From Deltaproteobacteria bacterium HGW-Deltaproteobacteria-8 (GTDB lineage Bacteria > Desulfobacterota > Desulfovibrionia > Desulfovibrionales > Desulfovibrionaceae): 64,000 nucleotides of DNA. Positions 26,216 through 35,475 of the stretch are shown in pieces. A program made the translations under genes and the position numbers. Under the pieces are notes generated by a model. That model saw only the letters and a program-made list of their open reading frames with translations, was not told where the DNA came from and searched no databases. How positions within the stretch are numbered: the stretch's first letter is position 1; every line of letters begins with the position of its first letter. The stretch lies in the NCBI GenBank assembly GCA_002840405.1, contig PHAR01000007.1:262271-326270 (forward strand), in the 5' to 3' direction.

Positions 26216-26542
26216 AACCCTCCACCCCTTCGCCCCAGGTGGCGGCCGTCAGGCTGGCATCAGCGCGGTCAACCCCCAGCCCCTGCAGGGCGATACTCCG
26301 CTCCAGCGCTCATCCCAGCCATTCCGGGACCTGGGAGGAGCGTTCAGCAAATCAGGTGAAATTCCTGATTTCGTTGGTGGGGACAGGGCAAATGGATGCC
26401 GACCGCCGGGAAGGCGGGGCGTTTTGGCTGCTGGAGAATGTGAGCGGGCGCGGCAGAAGGGGCACAACTTGTTGCAAATCGGCAACGCATGTTGGCCTCT
26501 TTTGTCAATGCGAATAATTTAAGCGTGTTGCGTTCGTTGCGG

Positions 26543-26562
26543 AATTGCAGCGTGCTGCAATT
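26543..26562. promoter_or_regulatory. palindromic activator site upstream of islA
   Basis: Perfect 8-bp inverted repeat AATTGCAG-CGTG-CTGCAATT, about 330 bases upstream of the islA -24 element. The core TTGCAGC.GTG.TGCAA recurs at 28245-28261 in front of the BMC operon, and looser TTGCAA words (for example near 26472) occur in both gaps. Confidence 0.6.
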
Positions 26563-26639
26563 TTCTTCATCATCGCAGAGCCTGCGGCAACGCCGAAAGG
26601 CGAATGCAGACCGCCGGCAAGCGTTCAGGATTCAGCGGT

Positions 26640-28079
26640 TTACGGGGCCTGATCGGCTGCTGGGAGGTTGCCGTCCTCGCCCTGCAACTTGCGAAAAATG
26701 GTGGTCCTGTTGACCCCGAACAGCTGGGCCACCTTGGTCACCGAGCCGTGCAGGGCCAGGGCGTCGCGGATCAGCTTGCGTTCGATGTCCGCCATGATCT
26801 GCTTGAGGGGCCTGCTTCCGGCACCCGCCAGATAGCCGGTGAACAGCGGCAGGGTTTCCTTGGCCGCGGGTTCGTCAAGCATGCTGGCCGGAAGTTCAGT
26901 GCCCTCCACGATCCCGCGCTCGCAGGTGATGACGAGGCTCATGATCAGGTTCTCCATTTCCCGGACATTCCCCGGCCAGCGATAGTTCCGCATCACCCCC
27001 TCGGCCTGAGGGGAGAGGGAGACCTTCTTGCGGTAGCGCTGGCAGTACACATCCAGGAAATATTTGAGCAGCGGGATGATGTCTTCGGGCCTCTCCCGCA
27101 GGGAAGGGACGGACAGCACGCCCACGCGCAGGCGGTAGTAGAGGTCGCTGCGGAAGGTGCCTTGCTGCACCTCGGACAGCAGGTCCCTGTTGGTGGCGGC
27201 GATGATGCGCACATCCACCTTCCGGGGCTGGGTGGAGCCCACCCGGACCACCTCCATGTCCTGGAGCACGCGCAGCAGCTTGGACTGCATGGCCAGGGGG
27301 AGCTCGCCGACCTCGTCCAGGAAGATGGTCCCCTTGTCCGCCATTTCAAAGAACCCAAGCCGGCCCTTGCTCAGAGCGCCGGAGAAGGCTCCAGAGGCGT
27401 AGCCGAACAGTTCGGACTCAATGAGGTTTTCCGGGATGGACGAACAGTCGATCTTGAAGAACGGCTGGGAACGCCGCCCGCTCATCTCATAGATATTGCG
27501 CACCAGGATGTCCTTGCCCACGCCGGTTTCACCCAGAAGCAGCATCGTGGCGTCCGTGGCGGCCAGGCGCTTGAGCTGCTTCATCACCTGGCTCATGGCC
27601 TCGCTGACATAGATCAAGGGGTGTTTCAACAGCTTCGACTTGTTCATGTAGTCGAAGTTGATGTTCAATTTTTCGATGAGCTCCTGCTGCTCGGCGAGCT
27701 GGTCCTTCATCTGGGACATGATGGTGATGTCCCGTGCGTAGGTGACCACCATGACCACCTCGCCCGATTTGTCCAGGATGGGATGGCCGTTGAGCACCAC
27801 CCGGCGGCCGTGCACGTTTGTCTGCAGCCGGGTGACGGGCTTGCCGAGCCCGACGATCTCGGGGTTGACGATGACGTTGAAGATTCCCTTTTCCACCAGC
27901 TCCCGCACGTTGTGCCCCAGCAGCTGGTCCCGGTCCAGACCTGAGAGGCGCTCATACATGGAGTTGACCTTCAGGGTCGTTCCGTCCTTGTCCGTGAGAT
28001 AGATCCCATCAGACAAGGTATCCAGGACCTTGTCCAGATGCGCGAAAATCATGGTGTCGGTTTGAGCGCTCTCTTCCAT
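26640..28079 (-). CDS. sigma-54-dependent activator with PAS domain, probable regulator of islAB and the BMC operon
   Basis: 479 aa. A PAS domain (LDTLSDGIYLTDKDGTTLKV, residues about 15-125) is followed by an AAA+ core with Walker A GETGVGKD and Walker B side IFLDEVGELP. The sigma-54 loop is GAFSGA, a conservative change from GAFTGA. The C-terminal Fis-type HTH is VTKVAQLFGVNRTTIFRKLQ. Start at 28079 follows GAGGAGA; an upstream frame to 28385 is not credible. It lies between two divergent sigma-54 promoters that share a palindromic site, so it probably controls both. Less related to the other two activators than they are to each other. Confidence 0.88.
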   Translation of the reverse strand: MEESAQTDTMIFAHLDKVLDTLSDGIYLTDKDGTTLKVNSMYERLSGLDRDQLLGHNVRELVEKGIFNVIVNPEIVGLGKPVTRLQTNVHGRRVVLNGHPILDKSGEVVMVVTYARDITIMSQMKDQLAEQQELIEKLNINFDYMNKSKLLKHPLIYVSEAMSQVMKQLKRLAATDATMLLLGETGVGKDILVRNIYEMSGRRSQPFFKIDCSSIPENLIESELFGYASGAFSGALSKGRLGFFEMADKGTIFLDEVGELPLAMQSKLLRVLQDMEVVRVGSTQPRKVDVRIIAATNRDLLSEVQQGTFRSDLYYRLRVGVLSVPSLRERPEDIIPLLKYFLDVYCQRYRKKVSLSPQAEGVMRNYRWPGNVREMENLIMSLVITCERGIVEGTELPASMLDEPAAKETLPLFTGYLAGAGSRPLKQIMADIERKLIRDALALHGSVTKVAQLFGVNRTTIFRKLQGEDGNLPAADQAP

Positions 28080-28244
28080 GTCTCGTGATCTCCTCGGCCC
28101 GGGGGCCGCAAACAGGGGGTATCGATCCAGCGTCCGCCCGTGGCGGCCAGGGCTGATCCGCCAGCAATTTTGCAACATCCGCACTGTCCAAATCCCTGCG
28201 CTGGACTCCCCCTCTCCACGCATGTCCCTCCTATCGTTGCACAT

Positions 28245-28261
28245 TTGCAGCAGTGTTGCAA
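28245..28261. promoter_or_regulatory. palindromic activator site upstream of the BMC/importer operon
   Basis: TTGCAGCAGTGTTGCAA, nearly the same as TTGCAGCGTGCTGCAA in front of islA, about 180 bases upstream of the -24 element at 28441. Confidence 0.6.
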
Positions 28262-28440
28262 GCCTGGGACAGTTGACGGATGTCGCGGAATGATTGTTCT
28301 TTTTCTCACAATTGAGCCTAAGCGAGCATGCTGACAACAAGTTTGCAACATGCCCCGGCTCGGGCAGGGCTGCAGACGATTCCACCTCAAGGCCCGGCCA
28401 CAGGTCTTTCCGAGCCTTGCCAGGCAGGGCCGGTGCGGTT

Positions 28441-28456
28441 GGTACCGGTCTTGCTT
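28441..28456 (+). promoter_or_regulatory. sigma-54 promoter of the importer/BMC operon
   Basis: TGGTACCGGTCTTGCT, with GG and GC ten bases apart and 10 of 12 fixed consensus positions. Start near 28467, about 150 bases before the first gene at 28618. Confidence 0.78.
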
Positions 28457-28617
28457 AAGTGAAGCGCAAGAGCGGTGTGGGGAGGCCTCAGGCCTTGTAC
28501 CCGCCCAGGAACTTTAAAAAATATTGCGAGAGGTGACAGAGGAGTTTGGAGGGAACAGGCCTGGATCGCTTCCACCTTCGGCAAGTCGACTGGGCGCTAC
28601 ATTTGAAGGAGGTCGCA

Positions 28618-29730
28618 ATGAAATCGTTTGGGCGCATTGTTGCTGTATTCGCCATGCTGGCAGTGTTCACAGCGAGCCAGGCTCGAGCCGAGACCTTTGT
28701 GGTTGGCTACCAGCCCTATGACACGATCTCGTATCAGGTCATCGTCAACGCCGAGCTCGGGCTCTGGAAGAAATACGTGCCCAAGGGCACGGAGATCGAG
28801 TTCCAGGGTGCCTTGCAGGGCACCGTGGTGGCCAACAACATGTTGGCCGGAAAGGCCCAGGTCGGGTACATGAGCGTCATGCCCGCCACCATTTTGTGCT
28901 CCAAGCCGAAGCTGGCCAAGGTGGTGATGGTGGCCACCGCAGGCATGTCCGAGGGCACCCGCTGCTCCCTGGTGCTGGTGCGCAAGAACGCGCCCGCCTT
29001 CAAGAGCAACGAAGAGCTGGCCCGTTGGCTGGACGGCAAGGTCATCGCCGCGCCCAAGGGCAGCGCCTCCGACCAGTACCTCCTGAAGTTCTTCGAAAAG
29101 TATCATGTGAAGCCCGGCGAGTACCTCAACCAGTCCATCGAAGTCATCGGCACCAACTTCCGCGTTGGCAAGCTTGACGCCGCCTCCCTGTGGGAGCCCA
29201 CCCTGTCGCGCATCGCCTCGGACGTGGGCGAGGGCGTTGCCCGCATCGTGGCCGACGGCCGCGCCTGCGACAACCCGGACCTGGGCATCGTGACCATGCG
29301 CAAGGACTTCATGGAACAGCATCCCCAGGTGGCCAAGGGCTATCTGCGTTCCGAGCTGGAAGCCCAGCGCTACATACTGGACCCCAAGAACTGGAGCAAG
29401 GTCATCGACATGGTGTCCAAGCACGCAGCGGGCGTTCCCAAGCGGGTGCTCTGGTACTCCATCTACGGCCAGATCCCGGCCGACTCCAAGGACCCCGTGC
29501 GCGAGTGGAAGTCCTTCTACTTCAACGAGCTTGAGCGCAAGAACATCGCCGAAGTCGGCCCCTTCCTGCTGAAGGACAAGCGGATCAAGGACCTGCCCAC
29601 GGCAGACGCGGTGGATGACAGCCTGGCCCGCCAGGTGTTCAAGGAAGCCGGTTACACCCCCGTGAGCAGCAGCGTGACCCTGGGCGTGATCAAGGGCGCT
29701 CCTGCCAGCGCCTGCCCGTTCAAGGACTAG
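28618..29730 (+). CDS. ABC transporter periplasmic substrate-binding protein (NitT/TauT type)
   Basis: 370 aa. Signal peptide MKSFGRIVAVFAMLAVFTAS with cleavage probably after ARA, then an SsuA/TauA-like binding protein (ETFVVGYQPYDTISYQVIVN). AAGGAGG precedes the ATG. First gene of the sigma-54-driven importer/BMC operon. It differs from the binding protein at 1573, so the two importers probably have different ligands; isethionate is the logical substrate here given islA and the BMC. A 14-bp perfect hairpin follows the gene. Confidence 0.83.
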   Translation: MKSFGRIVAVFAMLAVFTASQARAETFVVGYQPYDTISYQVIVNAELGLWKKYVPKGTEIEFQGALQGTVVANNMLAGKAQVGYMSVMPATILCSKPKLAKVVMVATAGMSEGTRCSLVLVRKNAPAFKSNEELARWLDGKVIAAPKGSASDQYLLKFFEKYHVKPGEYLNQSIEVIGTNFRVGKLDAASLWEPTLSRIASDVGEGVARIVADGRACDNPDLGIVTMRKDFMEQHPQVAKGYLRSELEAQRYILDPKNWSKVIDMVSKHAAGVPKRVLWYSIYGQIPADSKDPVREWKSFYFNELERKNIAEVGPFLLKDKRIKDLPTADAVDDSLARQVFKEAGYTPVSSSVTLGVIKGAPASACPFKD

Positions 29731-29751
29731 CTGAGCACAGTTCCGATCCCG

Positions 29752-29789
29752 TCCGCTTCCGCGCGCGGCCTTCCACGCGCGGAAGCGGA
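29752..29789 (+). other. intercistronic hairpin after the second binding-protein gene
   Basis: Perfect 14-bp inverted repeat TCCGCTTCCGCGCG / CGCGCGGAAGCGGA with a 10-base loop and no T-run, 21 bases after the stop. Same position relative to the gene as the hairpin at 2643-2682. Confidence 0.8.
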
Positions 29790-29845
29790 TTCGATAAAAT
29801 CCCCGAGGCCCGCTCCTCGGACTGACACTAGCTGGAGGTCTTCAC

Positions 29846-30715
29846 GTGACCAGCGCTGCACCGGCCACCGTAAATACTGAACAGGCACCGAGCTCCTTTG
29901 AGATGTCTTGCTTCTGCTTCAAGCAGTGGCTCAAGAGCTCCGGCCCCTATCTCAACCTTCTGGGCATCATCGGGTTCATCTTCTTCTGGTACCTGTTCAC
30001 GGAACGGCTGAAGCTCCCGTGGTTCAACAAGCTGCCAGGCCCGGTTGAGGTCTACAAGGAATGGGTCTCAGACGATCCGGCCTACGGCATCTCCCTGTAC
30101 ACGCCGGAATACTACCACCACATCCTGATCAGCATCTGGCGGGTGTTGCAGGCCTTTTTCCTGGCCACTGTCCTCGGCGTGCCCGTGGGCCTGTTCATGG
30201 GCTGGAAGAAAACCTTCAAGGACTACACCTTCCCCCTGCTGGAAACCCTGCGGCCCATCCCCATGCTGGCCTGGGTGCCTCTGTCCATCCTCATGTGGCC
30301 CGGACGCGAGGCCTCCATCATCTTTCTGACCTTCCTGGGCTCTTTCTTCGCCACCGTGCTGAACACCCTGCTGGGTGTGGAGTCCATTGACGAGGTGTAT
30401 TTCCGGGCCGCGAACTCCCTGGGCGCGAAGCCCAAGCATGTCTTCTTCAAGATCATCCTGCCGGGATCGCTGCCCTTCATCTTCACCGGCCTGCAGATCA
30501 GCATGGGCTTCGCCTGGTTCTCCCTGGTGGCCGGCGAAATGCTCGCCGGAGAATACGGCCTGGGCTACCTTATCTGGAATTCCTTCATCATGGTCCAGTA
30601 CCCGGTCATCGTCATAGCCATGGTCACCCTGGGAGTGATCGGCTGGCTTTCCAGCGCCATCATCCGCGTGGTGGGCGACCGTCTTATGCAATGGAAAGTG
30701 AGGGAGGCAGCCTGA
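29846..30715 (+). CDS. ABC transporter permease (NitT/TauT type)
   Basis: 289 aa, GTG start with CTGGAGGTC upstream. Six hydrophobic segments starting LLGIIGFIFFWYLF; EAA-type loop ANSLGAKPKHVFFKIILPGS. Partner of the second permease at 31589. The stop overlaps the start of the ATPase gene by one base, indicating translational coupling. Confidence 0.86.
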   Translation: MTSAAPATVNTEQAPSSFEMSCFCFKQWLKSSGPYLNLLGIIGFIFFWYLFTERLKLPWFNKLPGPVEVYKEWVSDDPAYGISLYTPEYYHHILISIWRVLQAFFLATVLGVPVGLFMGWKKTFKDYTFPLLETLRPIPMLAWVPLSILMWPGREASIIFLTFLGSFFATVLNTLLGVESIDEVYFRAANSLGAKPKHVFFKIILPGSLPFIFTGLQISMGFAWFSLVAGEMLAGEYGLGYLIWNSFIMVQYPVIVIAMVTLGVIGWLSSAIIRVVGDRLMQWKVREAA

Positions 30716-31563
30716 TGAGCACCGACAAGACGAACGAACCCGAAGCGCGTGGATGCATCAGCATCCGCAACGTGTCCAAGGTGTACGACCCGGACGGCGC
30801 GAAGGTCCTCGCCGTGGACAACTGCTCCATGGATATCAAGGCCGGCGAGTTCTGCGTGGTCGTGGGCCCCTCCGGGTGCGGCAAGACTACCCTGCTCAAC
30901 GCCATCGCCGGCTTTCACGAAATCACCTCGGGCGAGATCCTGCTTGACGGCCAGCAGCTCTGCGCTCCGGGCAAGAAGACCTTGCCCGGTTCCGACCGCA
31001 TCGTGGTCTTCCAGAATGGCGCGCTCTTCCCGTGGTTCACCGTGCTGGAGAACGTGAGCTTCGGCCCCGTGGTGCAGGGCGGCCTCAGCGACAAGGACAT
31101 CCGGGACAAGGCCAGGGAGATGCTCGTGCAGATGGGGCTTGCGAACATCGAAAACAGCTACCCGAGCGAGATCTCCTCGGGCATGCGCCGCCGGGTGGAG
31201 ATCGCCCGGGCCATGATGAACGATCCGAGCGTCCTGCTCCTGGACGAACCCTTCCGGGCCATGGACGCCCTGACCAAGACCGTGGTCCACCAGTTCCTGC
31301 TGGACGTTTACGACCGCAGCAAGAAGACCATCTTCTTCATCACCCACGACCTGGAGGAAGCCATCTTCCTCGGCAGCAAGGTCTACATCATGACCACCCG
31401 TCCGGCCAAGATCAAGACCATCCTGGATGTGGACATTCCAAGGCCCCGCGACTTCCGGGTGCTTTCCTCTTCGACCTACATCAGGCTCAAGAAGGAGTGT
31501 CTCGAGGCCGTCCATGAGGAGGCCATCAAGGCCTTCACCGCGGGCGAAAGGGAAATGGCCTAG
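30715..31563 (+). CDS. NitT/TauT-family ABC transporter ATPase with altered signature
   Basis: 282 aa. Walker A GPSGCGKTT, Walker B VLLLDEP. The signature reads ISSGM (SEISSGMRRRVEIAR) rather than LSGGM, a milder departure than in the ATPase at 720. ATG at 30715 has GAGGGAGGC upstream. It would pair with the canonical ATPase at 32409, giving the same one-altered, one-normal arrangement as in the first importer. Confidence 0.86.
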   Translation: MSTDKTNEPEARGCISIRNVSKVYDPDGAKVLAVDNCSMDIKAGEFCVVVGPSGCGKTTLLNAIAGFHEITSGEILLDGQQLCAPGKKTLPGSDRIVVFQNGALFPWFTVLENVSFGPVVQGGLSDKDIRDKAREMLVQMGLANIENSYPSEISSGMRRRVEIARAMMNDPSVLLLDEPFRAMDALTKTVVHQFLLDVYDRSKKTIFFITHDLEEAIFLGSKVYIMTTRPAKIKTILDVDIPRPRDFRVLSSSTYIRLKKECLEAVHEEAIKAFTAGEREMA

Positions 31564-31588
31564 GGCCGCAACATCGGAGAGACTCGCC

Positions 31589-32398
31589 ATGGCGCCAAGC
31601 AGCAAGCAGGGAAACAACCACTGGGTGAAGCTGAGGAAGCAGGTCTTCAGACTGACCACTTTCAGGGGCATTCTGTCCATCATCATCTTTACCGTGATCT
31701 GGGAGATCTGCTCCTGGTGCGAGGTGCCCATCATCGGCAACGTGCCGCCTCCCTCGGCGGTGCTGGTGGCCCTGGGCAAGCAGCTGGTCAGCCTCGCGTA
31801 CTGGGCGTCCTGGTGGAACAGCTTCCTGCGCATCACCATCGGCTTCCTCATCGCCCAGGTCCTGGGCATTCCCCTGGGGCTTCTGATGGGCGTGCACCGG
31901 CCCACCCGGGAACTCATCTACCCTGTCTTCGAGATCATGCGGCCCATTCCCCCCTTGGCCTGGGTGCCGGTGGCGGTGATCTTTTGGCCCACCTCGGAGC
32001 TGTCCATCATGTTCGTGACGTTTCTGGGCGCCTTCTTCACCGTGGTGCTGAACATCGTCGGCGGGGCGACCTCCATCGACACCCGCTACATCCGCGCCGC
32101 CCACTCCCTGGGCTCCTCGCGCGGGGACATCTTCTGGAAGATCATGCTCCCGGCCACCCTGCCGAGCATCGTGGTGGGCATGACCGTGGGCATGGGCATC
32201 ACCTGGGCGGTGGTGGTGGCTGCGGAAATGATCTCCAGCCTCTCCGGTCTTGGTTTTCTCACCTGGCGGGCCTATGTGGCCGGCGAATATCCTCTGATCG
32301 TTGTCGGCATGATGAGCATCGGCATCGCCGGGTATGTCTCGTCGGCCATGATCCGGTTCATCGGCGGCCGCATGACCCCGTGGTTGCGGACATACTGA
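31589..32398 (+). CDS. second ABC transporter permease (NitT/TauT type)
   Basis: 269 aa, six hydrophobic segments; motifs MRPIPPLAWVPVAVIFWP and EAA loop AHSLGSSRGDIFWKIMLPAT. ATG at 31589 lies 25 bases after the ATPase stop; CGGAGAGA precedes it. The gene order permease-ATPase-permease-ATPase suggests duplication of a permease-ATPase pair inside the operon. Confidence 0.85.
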   Translation: MAPSSKQGNNHWVKLRKQVFRLTTFRGILSIIIFTVIWEICSWCEVPIIGNVPPPSAVLVALGKQLVSLAYWASWWNSFLRITIGFLIAQVLGIPLGLLMGVHRPTRELIYPVFEIMRPIPPLAWVPVAVIFWPTSELSIMFVTFLGAFFTVVLNIVGGATSIDTRYIRAAHSLGSSRGDIFWKIMLPATLPSIVVGMTVGMGITWAVVVAAEMISSLSGLGFLTWRAYVAGEYPLIVVGMMSIGIAGYVSSAMIRFIGGRMTPWLRTY

Positions 32399-32408
32399 GG
32401 AGTACCCA

Positions 32409-33308
32409 ATGAGTCAGACGCAGTTGACCGCCGGCATGGGCGCCGCGGAAATGGTGGCAACGGGGATATCCAAGGGCTTTGGACTTGGGCCGTTGCACAA
32501 GCAGGTGATACAGGACTGCTCCTTCACCCTGGAGAAGGGCAAGCTGACCGTGCTCATCGGCCCCTCGGGCTGCGGCAAGAGCACCCTGGTCAACCTGCTG
32601 GCCGGGTATGAGCACCTGGACGCGGGGCAGGTGACCCTCGACGGCCAGAACATCGACGGCCCTGGCCCCGACCGTCTGGTGGTGTTCCAGGAGACGGCGC
32701 TGTTCCCCTGGATGACCACGTACGAGAACGTAAGCTACGGCCCCCGCGTCCAGCGCAAGATCCCCCAGGAGATCTTCAACGCCGAGACCATGAAGCTTCT
32801 GGACATGGTCGGGCTCAAGGACTTCAAGGACAAGTACCCCTCGCAGCTCTCCGGCGGCATGCAGCGCCGCGTCGAGCTGGTCAGGGCCATGATCAACAAC
32901 CCCAAGGTCATGCTCATGGACGAGCCCTTCCGCGGGCTGGACGCCATGACCCGGGCGCTCATGCAGGAGTATTACGTGCGCCTGTTCGAGGAGCACCGGG
33001 GCACCAACCTCTTCGTCACCTCGGAGCTGGAGGAGGCCATCTTCCTGGCCGACCGGCTGATCATTCTGACCAACCGCCCGGCCAAGGTGAAGAAGATCAT
33101 CGAGGTCACGCTGCCCAGGCCCCGGACCTTCCAGATGCTCACCACCCCGGAATACCAGGAGTGCAAGCACGAGGCCCTGGAGTTGCTGCACGAGGAGGCC
33201 ATGAAGTCCTTCGCCTCCGGCACGGTGAACGCCGCGGACTTCCTGGAGGCCTGCGCAAGCATGGGACAGGATCAGCCTGCTCCCCGCAAGGCCGGGCGTG
33301 ACGCCTGA
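32409..33308 (+). CDS. NitT/TauT-family ABC transporter ATPase with normal signature
   Basis: 299 aa. Walker A GPSGCGKST, signature LSGGMQRR, Walker B VMLMDEP. Longer than its relatives because of a C-terminal extension after PRPRTFQML (about 40 residues ending DQPAPRKAGRDA). Begins 10 bases after the permease stop, preceded by GAGGAGTACCC. Last transporter gene before the microcompartment genes. Confidence 0.87.
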   Translation: MSQTQLTAGMGAAEMVATGISKGFGLGPLHKQVIQDCSFTLEKGKLTVLIGPSGCGKSTLVNLLAGYEHLDAGQVTLDGQNIDGPGPDRLVVFQETALFPWMTTYENVSYGPRVQRKIPQEIFNAETMKLLDMVGLKDFKDKYPSQLSGGMQRRVELVRAMINNPKVMLMDEPFRGLDAMTRALMQEYYVRLFEEHRGTNLFVTSELEEAIFLADRLIILTNRPAKVKKIIEVTLPRPRTFQMLTTPEYQECKHEALELLHEEAMKSFASGTVNAADFLEACASMGQDQPAPRKAGRDA

Positions 33309-33401
33309 CCGGGCGCGCGGACACCGGGCCGCCCCGGCCCTGGCCCTTGACGCGGGAATGAATCCACTGAAGCGGCCCCTTCCGCCGCGCTGGAGGTAAG
33401 C

Positions 33402-34109
33402 ATGGCCAAACGCATCATCACCGAAGCGGACGTTCTTGAAGCCGCCGCCGCCCGCAAGAGCCTGTGCGTCACGCCTGGGGAGTGCATCGTCACGGACCAG
33501 GCCCGCGACCGGGCCCTGGAGCTTGGCGTGGAGCTGTCGGGCGGGGCGTCCGCAGACGGGGGCACGGCGGCTGTTTCGGCTCCGGCAGGGGTTCTCGGGC
33601 TGCCCAAGCAGAGCGATGGGCAGAGCGTTGAGCAGCTGGTGCGCCAGGCTTGCGAGGCCCTGGGCGGAAAGCTGCCCCCTGGCGCGGATCACGGGAAGGT
33701 CGAGCGCCTGGTGCGCGAGGCCATCGAGGCCAGGATCTCCTCTGCGACGGGGCCTGCGGCCTCCACGGCGCTCCCGGAAGGCGTGGTCTTCATCGAGTCC
33801 GGGAAGGCCCTGGGGCAAGGTGCGGGTTCGGTGCCCGCCCAGGACCGCGCCGTCCTGACCGAGGTGCTTGGCTCTCCGGGCGGCTCCAGACTGGCGGCCG
33901 GCTACCTGGTCTGGGAGGGGGCCTCCTTCGACCGGGTGGTGGAAGCCCCGGAAGTGGCCATCGTCATCGAGGGCGAACTGCACCTGACCGTCGGCGGCCA
34001 GGCCCTGATCGGCAAGCCCGGGGACATGGTCTACCTGCCCCAGGGGGCCAAGGTCATGTACAGCGCCCCCGCCAGGGTCAAGCTGGCCTGCGTCAACGGC
34101 GTCTCGTAG
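33402..34109 (+). CDS. EutQ-like cupin-domain microcompartment protein
   Basis: 235 aa. The N-terminus (MAKRIITEADVLEAAAARKS) and the C-terminal cupin (AIVIEGELHLTVGGQALIGKPGDMVYLPQGAKV) match the EutQ layout. Between them, residues about 75-115 hold two predicted amphipathic helices (QSVEQLVRQACEALG and KVERLVREAIEARI) that resemble encapsulation peptides. EutQ of the ethanolamine system has been linked to acetate kinase activity and BMC assembly; the role here is unknown. Typical cupin metal-binding His residues are not evident. First microcompartment-related gene after the importer. Confidence 0.7.
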   Translation: MAKRIITEADVLEAAAARKSLCVTPGECIVTDQARDRALELGVELSGGASADGGTAAVSAPAGVLGLPKQSDGQSVEQLVRQACEALGGKLPPGADHGKVERLVREAIEARISSATGPAASTALPEGVVFIESGKALGQGAGSVPAQDRAVLTEVLGSPGGSRLAAGYLVWEGASFDRVVEAPEVAIVIEGELHLTVGGQALIGKPGDMVYLPQGAKVMYSAPARVKLACVNGVS

Positions 34110-34127
34110 CAAAAGGGCGGAAGGTTC

Positions 34128-35129
34128 ATGGACATCCTCCAGCGGTGCATACGTTCCTGCCGGGAAAACCCAGGAACAGTCGTCTTTCCGGACAGCCTGG
34201 ACCAGCGGGTGCTGTCCGCTGCGGCGCGGCTCAAGGCCGAGGGCCTGGCCGAGCCGGTGCTGGTCAGTTCGCCCTTTGCCCTGCGCGCCAAGATGCGTTG
34301 CGAACGCGCGGACCTGACCGGGGTCACCGTGGTGGACCCGGCCAGCCCTGCGCTGCTCAAGAAGAACGCCGATACCTTTCTCCAGCTCCGCAAGGACAAG
34401 GGCCGCCCGGTGACCGAGGAGCTTGCGCTCGAGGTCATGAACAACCCCCTGGCCGCCTCGGCCATGCTGGTGCGCCGTGGCGAGGCCGACGTGAGCGTGG
34501 GGGGCAACCTCTCGCCCACGGCCGACGTGCTGCGGGCCGGGCTCGCGGTTTTGTCCCGGAAGCCCGGCATCAAGACCGTGTCCAGCTTCTTTCTCATGCT
34601 CTCCCCGGACAGGAAGCGCCGCCTGGTCTTCGCCGACTGCGCCGTGGTCCCGGAGCCCACTGCCGAGATCCTGGCGGACATCGCCATCGCCTCGGCCAGC
34701 ATGGTCGGCGCGCTTCTGGACGAGGAACCCAAGGTGGCCCTGCTCTCCTTCTCCACCAAGGGCAGCGCCGAGCACCCCAGGGCGGCCATGGTGCGCGAGG
34801 CCGTGGAGCTGGTCCGCAAACGGGCGCCGGACCTGGCCGTGGACGGGGAGCTGCAGTTCGACGCCGCCTCCCTGCCCGAGGTGGCGGCCCTGAAGGCGCC
34901 GGGGAGCATCCTGGGGGGACAGGCCAACGTCTTCGTCTTCCCGTCGCTGGAGGCCGGAAACATCGGCTACAAGCTTGTGGAGAGGCTGGCCGGGTTCACG
35001 GCCGTGGGGCCTTTTCTGCAGGGGTTCGAAGGGGGCTGGCACGACCTCTCCAGGGGGTGCAGCGCCCAGGACATATACAAGGTTGCCGTGATCGCTTTGT
35101 GCCTGCGGCGCGGTCAGCCGCTCCATTAA
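34128..35129 (+). CDS. eutD: phosphate acetyltransferase, EutD/PTA_PTB type
   Basis: 333 aa, the size of EutD/Pta catalytic domains. Motifs include [17 protein letters not shown] at the N-terminus, [20 protein letters not shown] and [21 protein letters not shown] near the C-terminus. Converts acetyl-CoA and phosphate to acetyl phosphate and CoA, so CoA can be recycled inside the microcompartment while acetyl phosphate leads to ATP. No clear targeting peptide is visible. It follows the EutQ-like gene by 18 bases. Confidence 0.88.
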   Translation: MDILQRCIRSCRENPGTVVFPDSLDQRVLSAAARLKAEGLAEPVLVSSPFALRAKMRCERADLTGVTVVDPASPALLKKNADTFLQLRKDKGRPVTEELALEVMNNPLAASAMLVRRGEADVSVGGNLSPTADVLRAGLAVLSRKPGIKTVSSFFLMLSPDRKRRLVFADCAVVPEPTAEILADIAIASASMVGALLDEEPKVALLSFSTKGSAEHPRAAMVREAVELVRKRAPDLAVDGELQFDAASLPEVAALKAPGSILGGQANVFVFPSLEAGNIGYKLVERLAGFTAVGPFLQGFEGGWHDLSRGCSAQDIYKVAVIALCLRRGQPLH

Positions 35130-35172
35130 CCGGGGCGGAGCGAATGAACTTACAACTGCAAGGAGGCAAGCA

Positions 35173-35457
35173 ATGGATTCCATGGATGCATTGGGCATGA
35201 TCGAGACCCGGGGCCTCACCGCGCTTATCGAAGCGGCCGACGCCATGGTCAAGGCGGCGCGGGTGCAGCTGGTCGGCTATCAGCAGATCGGCGGCGGGCT
35301 GGTCACGGCTCTGGTCCGGGGCGATGTGGCTGCCTGCAAGGCCGCCACGGATGCGGGCGCGGCCGCGGCCAAGCGCGTGGGCGAAGTGATTGCGGTGCAC
35401 GTCATCCCCAGGCCCCACGGCGACCTCGAAAACGTGTTCCCCATCAAGGGCAAGTAG
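35173..35457 (+). CDS. BMC-H shell protein (PduA/EutM-like)
   Basis: 94 aa, single BMC domain of hexamer-forming type ([65 protein letters not shown]). Probably the main facet tile of the shell. AAGGAGGC precedes the ATG. Confidence 0.93.
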   Translation: MDSMDALGMIETRGLTALIEAADAMVKAARVQLVGYQQIGGGLVTALVRGDVAACKAATDAGAAAAKRVGEVIAVHVIPRPHGDLENVFPIKGK

Positions 35458-35475
35458 CGGCGGGGGTCAAGGGGC

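Larger units (their letters stand above)
26095..26639. other. regulatory gap upstream of islA
   Basis: No gene apart from the optional islA extension to 26136. It contains a 5' leader hairpin, a -24/-12 promoter and palindromic TTGCA-type sites, each listed separately. Bases 26230-26460 show nothing further I can name. Confidence 0.6.
28080..28617. other. regulatory gap between the activator gene and the BMC/importer operon
   Basis: No gene. Contains the promoter at 28441-28456 and the palindromic site at 28245-28261. More TTTGCAAC words occur near 28168 and 28340, probably part of the same operator set. Confidence 0.6.

Noticed and set aside
32358-35252. Very long - strand open frame (964 codons) opposite the ATPase, EutQ-like and EutD genes
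   Set aside because: GC-rich antisense shadow of well-supported + strand genes, with low-complexity His/Gly/Arg content.
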